Shown here piece by piece: positions 60,108-64,000 of a DNA stretch of 64,000 nucleotides. The notes below the pieces were generated by a model. That model ran no database searches and was not told the DNA's origin. It was given only the letters and a program-made list of their open reading frames with translations. The DNA comes from Andreprevotia sp. IGB-42 (lineage in GTDB: Bacteria; Pseudomonadota; Gammaproteobacteria; Burkholderiales; Chitinibacteraceae), in the NCBI RefSeq assembly GCF_009848685.1, contig NZ_WXTX01000003.1, positions 124,001 through 188,000 on the forward strand. The letters are read 5' to 3'. How positions within the stretch are numbered: the first letter of the stretch is position 1; every line of letters begins with the position of its first letter. Made by a program: the position numbers and the translations under genes.

Positions 60108-61193
60108 TCAGCCCTTGCTGCCGGCGAATTCACGCATGTAGTCGGTGAGCGCACGCACCCCTTCCACCGTCATGGCGTTATAGATCGATGCCCGCATGCC
60201 CCCCACCGCACGGTGGCCTTTCAGCTGCAGCAGATCGCGCGCCTTGGCGCCTTCCAGGAAAGCATCATCGAGTTTTTCGTCTTTCAGCGTGAACGCCACG
60301 TTCATGCGCGAGCGGTACGGCTTGTCCACCGGGCTGCTGTAGAAGCCGTTCGATGCATCGATGGTTTCATACAGCAGCGAGGCTTTTTCGATATTGCGCT
60401 GCTCGATACCCTTCACGCCACCCTGCGACAGCAGCCACTTGAAGACCAGGCCGGCCACGTAGATGCCGAACGTCGGCGGCGTGTTGTACAGCGATTCGCC
60501 ATCGGCATGCACCTTGTAATCGAGCATGGTGGGCGTTTCCGGCCGGGCACGGCCCAGCAGGTCTTCGCGCACGATGGCCAGCGTCAGGCCCGAAGGACCG
60601 ATATTCTTTTGCGCGCCGGCGTAGATCAGGCCGAACTTGCTGATGTCCACCGGCTTGCTGAGGATGTTGGACGACATGTCGCAGATCAGCGGTACATCGC
60701 CACTATCCGGAATGAACGGGAATTCGACGCCGCCGATGGTTTCGTTCGAACAGTAATGCAGGTAGGCAGCACCAGCGGTACGCTTCCAGCCGGCTTCATC
60801 GGGCACATAGGTGAAATGGCGGTCTTCGCTGCTGGCAGCGATATTCACATTGGCAAAGCGCCGCGCTTCCTTGATGGCGATCTTGGACCAGTGGCCGGTA
60901 TTCACGTAATCCACGGTGTCGTCCTGGCGGGCCAGATTGAGTGGCAGCATGCCGAACTGGAAATGCGCGCCGCCCTGCATGAACAGCACCTTGTAGTCGG
61001 CGGGAATCGCCAGTAACTGGCGCAGGTCGGCTTCGGCCTCATGGATGATCTGGGTGAACTCGCGGCCGCGGTGGCTCATTTCCATCACGCACATGCCGCT
61101 ACCGTGCCAGTCCGTCAGCTCCTGCTGCACCTGCAGCAACACATCCCGGGGCAATACCGCCGGGCCGGCGCTGAAGTTGAACACCTGGGTCAT
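60108..61193 (-). CDS. serC: Phosphoserine aminotransferase
   Basis: A 361-residue PLP enzyme that makes phosphoserine and, in the PLP pathway, phosphohydroxythreonine. Motifs: FNFSAGPAVLPRDVL, LFMQGGAHFQFGMLP, PLP-binding Lys196 in LIYAGAQKNIGPSGLTLAIV, YNTPPTFGIYVAGLVF and HRAVGGMRASIYNAM. Length is normal. It lies between the two thioesterase genes and pheA, the conserved gyrA-serC-pheA order of betaproteobacteria. Confidence 0.97.
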   Translation of the reverse strand: MTQVFNFSAGPAVLPRDVLLQVQQELTDWHGSGMCVMEMSHRGREFTQIIHEAEADLRQLLAIPADYKVLFMQGGAHFQFGMLPLNLARQDDTVDYVNTGHWSKIAIKEARRFANVNIAASSEDRHFTYVPDEAGWKRTAGAAYLHYCSNETIGGVEFPFIPDSGDVPLICDMSSNILSKPVDISKFGLIYAGAQKNIGPSGLTLAIVREDLLGRARPETPTMLDYKVHADGESLYNTPPTFGIYVAGLVFKWLLSQGGVKGIEQRNIEKASLLYETIDASNGFYSSPVDKPYRSRMNVAFTLKDEKLDDAFLEGAKARDLLQLKGHRAVGGMRASIYNAMTVEGVRALTDYMREFAGSKG

Positions 61194-61225
61194 TGTTTTC
61201 TTCCTTCTAACAAGTTCAAGCCACG

Positions 61226-61648
61226 TCAGGCCAAGAGGAAATGCGCACGCGCGGCGGCAATGGGTTTGCTGCGGTCATCCTGCCAGGCATTGAGCAGCAC
61301 ATTGGCAATGCGCTTGCCCTGGCGGACGATCTCGCAACTGGCGTAGACATCCTGAGGGCGGCCGCTACGCAGATAATCGATGGAGAAATCCACCACCTTG
61401 GGCAGCACCGATGCCTCGTGCGCCCACATCAGGTGGCAGATTGCGGCATTTTCCAGAAAGCCGCCAATCACACCGCCATGCAGTGCGGGCAATAACACAT
61501 TGCCGATATTGGATGCACGGTAAGGCAGCACGAACAGCGGCTCGCCGTCCTGCTCACGCACCTCTGCACCGATCAGCGTGGCATACGGGATGCGGGCCAG
61601 CATCGCCTGCAGGTCGGCAATGCTGTGAATGTCGATGCAGTTCATCAT
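61226..61648 (-). CDS. Hotdog-fold (PaaI-type) thioesterase
   Basis: A 140-residue thioesterase-like protein with a single hotdog domain. The catalytic-face segment is LPALHGGVIGGFLENAAICH (H-G-G...E), followed by DFSIDYLRSGRPQDVYASCE. Relatives hydrolyse acyl-CoA thioesters; the substrate here is unknown. It overlaps the preceding hotdog gene by 4 bases. AGGGAGG lies just before its two adjacent ATG codons, and either could be the start. Confidence 0.88.
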   Translation of the reverse strand: MMNCIDIHSIADLQAMLARIPYATLIGAEVREQDGEPLFVLPYRASNIGNVLLPALHGGVIGGFLENAAICHLMWAHEASVLPKVVDFSIDYLRSGRPQDVYASCEIVRQGKRIANVLLNAWQDDRSKPIAAARAHFLLA

Positions 61649-62115
61649 GCCTCCCTGTTCAGCGGCGTACGCGCAAACGTGCCCACCGCGTAGGCCACCG
61701 GCTTGTCGATATCACCCTGGTACGCGGTGGCGCGGGTAAAAGCGATGTGTTCGGACATGCGGTAGCACTCGGCGGTGCAGAACACCTGTTCATCCGGCTT
61801 GGCCGGGCGCAGGTAATCGATGCGCAGGTCCAGCGTGGCGACGGCTTCCGGCTCGGCCAGCAACGTGTAGATGGCGCTACCGCTGGCGGTATCGATCAGC
61901 GTGGTGATCACGCCGCCATGCAGCACGCGCGTTTGCGGGTTGCCGATGATGGCATCCGCGAACGGCAGCGACAGCGTGACGCTACCGGCGTGCGATGCCA
62001 CATGCTTGATGCCCAGCAGCTGGCAATGCGGCAGGTGTTCGAACCAGTGCATGATTTGCGCGAAAAAAGCCGGTGCAAGCACCGGCTCCGGATTACGCTT
62101 CGACGTTTCCGTCAT
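61645..62115 (-). CDS. Hotdog-fold (PaaI-type) thioesterase
   Basis: A 156-residue hotdog protein, a paralogue of its downstream neighbour. The face segment is TRVLHGGVITTLIDTASGSA (H-G-G...D), followed by DLRIDYLRPAKPDEQVFCTA. The ATG at 62115 lies inside the end of gyrA (23-base overlap), a likely sign of coupling; ATG at 62052 would be a shorter alternative. Two such genes side by side suggest a heteromer or two substrates. Confidence 0.85.
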   Translation of the reverse strand: MTETSKRNPEPVLAPAFFAQIMHWFEHLPHCQLLGIKHVASHAGSVTLSLPFADAIIGNPQTRVLHGGVITTLIDTASGSAIYTLLAEPEAVATLDLRIDYLRPAKPDEQVFCTAECYRMSEHIAFTRATAYQGDIDKPVAYAVGTFARTPLNREA

Positions 62116-64000
62116 CGGCGCCACTTTCGGAATCGTCATCCAGATCGCCTTCGTCCGAATCGGTTTCACACACCTTTTCCAGCACCGACAATTTCTCGCC
62201 GGCATCCAGGTTGATCAGGCGCACGCCTTGTGCGGCACGGCCAGTCTCGCGGATTTCTGCCACCTTGGTGCGGATCAGCACGCCGCCGGTGGTGATCAGC
62301 ATCAGGTCGTCGGTTTCGTCGACCAGCGTTGCTGCCACCAGCTTGCCGTTACGCTCGCCGGTATCGATGGCGATCACGCCTTGCGTGCCACGGCTGGTCA
62401 GGCGGTAATCACCCACCGGGGTACGCTTGCCGTAACCGTTCTCGGTAGCGGTCAGCACCTGCTGATCGGCAGATCCGGCCACCAGCAGCGAAATCAGCCG
62501 GTGTCCCTCGCCCAGCTTCATACCGCGCACACCCTTGGAATTGCGCCCCATGGGCCGGACCTTGCTCTGGCTGAAGCGCACCGATTTGCCTGCATCCGAG
62601 AACAGCATGATCTGGTCGCCGTCAGCTTCCTGATCACCGTCTTCGGCTTGTTCTTCGTCAGCCACCTGCTCCTCGTCGGCAACATCATCTTCCAGCACCG
62701 CACCGCCAGCGCCACGAGTCAGCGCCACGCCGATCAGATAGTTGCCTTCGTCCAGATCGATGGCGATGATGCCCTTGCGCATCGGCCGCGAGAATGCGGC
62801 CAGCGGCGTTTTCTTGACCGTACCGTCGGCGGTGGCCATGAATACGTACTGGCCTTCGCTGAATTCCTTCACCGGCAGCACGGCGTTGATTTTCTCGCCT
62901 TCCTGCAATGGCAGCAGGTTGACGATAGGCCGGCCACGGCTGGTACGGCTGCCCTGCGGCAGCTCGTACACCTTCAGCCAGTACACGCGGCCGGCAGAAG
63001 AGAAGCACAGGATGTAATCGTGGGTATTGGCCACGAACAGCTGATCGATGAAATCGTCGTCCTTGGTGGCTGCACCCTGCTTGCCGCGGCCACCACGCTT
63101 CTGCGCGCGATATTCGTCGGTCGGCGTGGTTTTCATGTAGCCGCCATGCGTGAGCGTCACCACCATGTCTTGCGGCGTGATCAGGTCTTCGATGCCGATG
63201 TCTTCGCCATGCAGCACGATCTCGGAACGGCGCGCATCACCGAAGTTGGTTTTGACTTCGATCATTTCATTGCGGATGATTTCCGTCACGCGTTCCGGCC
63301 GCGCCAGGATGTCCATCAGGTCGAGGATGCGTTCCATCACTTCGCGGTATTCGCTGACGATCTTGTCCTGCTCGAGGCCGGTCAGGCGCTGCAGGCGCAA
63401 CTCCAGGATGGCCTGCGCCTGCACGTCGGACAGCCGATAGCCGCGCTCCGTCATGCCGAATGCGGCAGACAGCCCTTCCGGCCGCGACGCATGGATATCG
63501 GTGCGGGCCAGCAGATCGGTCACGATCTGCGATTGCCATTCACGCTCCATCAGCGCCGATTTGGCTTCCGGCGGTGTTGCGGCGGCCTTGATCAGTGCGA
63601 TGATTTCATCGACGTTGGACAGCGCTACCGCCAGGCCTTCAAGGATATGGCCGCGCTCGCGCGATTTGCGCAGTTCGAACGCGGTACGGCGGGTAACCAC
63701 TTCGCGACGGTGCTTGAGGAAGCACTCGAGCACCTGCTTGAGGTTGAGCAGGCGCGGCTGACCGTCGACCAGCGCCACCATGTTGATGCCGAAGCTGTCC
63801 TGCAGTTGTGTGTGCTTGTACAGGTTGTTCAGCACGATATCAGGCATCTCGGCGCGCTTGAGCTCGATGGCGACGCGCATGCCGGATTTATCCGATTCAT
63901 CGCGGATTTCAGAAATCCCTTCGATGGTCTTGGCGCGCACCAGCTCGCCGATCTTTTCCAGCAGACGCGCCTTGTTTACCTGGTAAGGCAGCTCATCGAT
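62093..64000 (-). CDS. gyrA: DNA gyrase subunit A, C-terminal portion (5' end missing)
   Basis: Codons run open to the right edge, so the start lies outside; 635 residues are visible. They cover the end of the breakage-reunion domain (IDELPYQVNKARLLEKIGEL, GISEIRDESDKSGMRV), the coiled coil and the beta-pinwheel C-terminal domain with the GyrA box AQKRGGRGKQG. A run of about 25 mostly acidic residues (VADEEQVADEEQAEDGDQ and on, bases 62613-62696) is inserted in the pinwheel. GyrA introduces negative supercoils with GyrB. It heads the thioesterase-serC-pheA series. Confidence 0.97.
   Translation of the reverse strand: MDELPYQVNKARLLEKIGELVRAKTIEGISEIRDESDKSGMRVAIELKRAEMPDIVLNNLYKHTQLQDSFGINMVALVDGQPRLLNLKQVLECFLKHRREVVTRRTAFELRKSRERGHILEGLAVALSNVDEIIALIKAAATPPEAKSALMEREWQSQIVTDLLARTDIHASRPEGLSAAFGMTERGYRLSDVQAQAILELRLQRLTGLEQDKIVSEYREVMERILDLMDILARPERVTEIIRNEMIEVKTNFGDARRSEIVLHGEDIGIEDLITPQDMVVTLTHGGYMKTTPTDEYRAQKRGGRGKQGAATKDDDFIDQLFVANTHDYILCFSSAGRVYWLKVYELPQGSRTSRGRPIVNLLPLQEGEKINAVLPVKEFSEGQYVFMATADGTVKKTPLAAFSRPMRKGIIAIDLDEGNYLIGVALTRGAGGAVLEDDVADEEQVADEEQAEDGDQEADGDQIMLFSDAGKSVRFSQSKVRPMGRNSKGVRGMKLGEGHRLISLLVAGSADQQVLTATENGYGKRTPVGDYRLTSRGTQGVIAIDTGERNGKLVAATLVDETDDLMLITTGGVLIRTKVAEIRETGRAAQGVRLINLDAGEKLSVLEKVCETDSDEGDLDDDSESGADDGNVEA

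Overview
This is a high-GC, gene-dense bacterial chromosome segment with essentially no mobile DNA. Its gene content points to a Gram-negative betaproteobacterium, most likely of the order Neisseriales, with a chitin-degrader-type relative (Chitinibacteraceae) as my best guess. Supporting signs are rpoE/rseA divergent from nadB, a hemP-hmuRSTUV heme cluster, the gyrA...serC-pheA order, a MoxR/DUF58/transglutaminase trio, and many two-component and cyclic-di-GMP genes. The lineage is an inference from gene order and protein style, because no rRNA is present.

Layout. 1-10.1 kb: the start of the anti-sigma gene rseA and rpoE (minus), then nadB, a RecF-like ATPase and a tiny exported protein (plus), then an AddB/AddA-like helicase-nuclease pair (minus). 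10.1-16.7 kb: an iron-regulated heme-uptake operon (Fur-box-like promoter region, hemP, receptor hmuR, hmuS, ABC importer hmuT-hmuU-hmuV). 16.9-22.8 kb: small membrane, periplasmic and hypothetical genes, then rnr with an unusually long basic tail. 22.8-23.4 kb: two identical tRNA-Leu(CAG) genes, a strong terminator, a C-rich tandem repeat and a short non-coding stretch. 23.4-27.9 kb: a PAS-GGDEF-EAL protein and a receiver-TPR protein. 28-34.7 kb: cobalamin adenosyltransferase, a TPR protein, YbaK deacylase, SelO, a phosphate transporter, a histone-deacetylase-like amidohydrolase and an outer-membrane protein. 34.7-41.9 kb: moxR-DUF58-transglutaminase, hemH and a two-component system. 41.9-46.8 kb: a CoA pyrophosphatase, a TRIC-type channel, an Hpt protein, metG, a 47-residue DUF3096 protein, acylphosphatase and gluconokinase. 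46.8-55.2 kb: a WbuC cupin, a candidate small RNA, a conserved unknown, a 2Fe-2S ferredoxin, a DUF4349/hydrolase/CbiM-like trio, an orphan histidine kinase, rlmM, mscL and a FecR-domain protein. 55.2-64 kb: hisC, a diguanylate cyclase, then the minus-strand series gyrA, two hotdog thioesterases, serC, pheA, LOG and a GNAT gene.

How the genes work together. The heme operon takes heme across the outer membrane (HmuR), the periplasm (HmuT) and the inner membrane (HmuUV), and HmuS handles it in the cytosol. HemP is probably a small regulator of the locus. Ferrochelatase lies elsewhere in the window. serC and pheA feed serine/PLP and phenylalanine synthesis beside gyrA. hisC, their usual downstream partner, is separated from them by a LOG-GNAT-diguanylate-cyclase stretch.

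The most novel item is a candidate minus-strand small RNA of about 89 nt at 47283-47371. It has its own consensus-like promoter, a 5' hairpin, an exposed anti-Shine-Dalgarno CTCCTTT and a 10-bp terminator stem followed by a T tract, and it lies just upstream of the wbuC-type gene. Other points of interest are the 297-residue RNase R tail, the heme receptor lacking the usual histidine between its FRAP and NPxL boxes, an acidic insert in the GyrA C-terminal domain, and a G-quadruplex-prone repeat behind the tRNA terminator.
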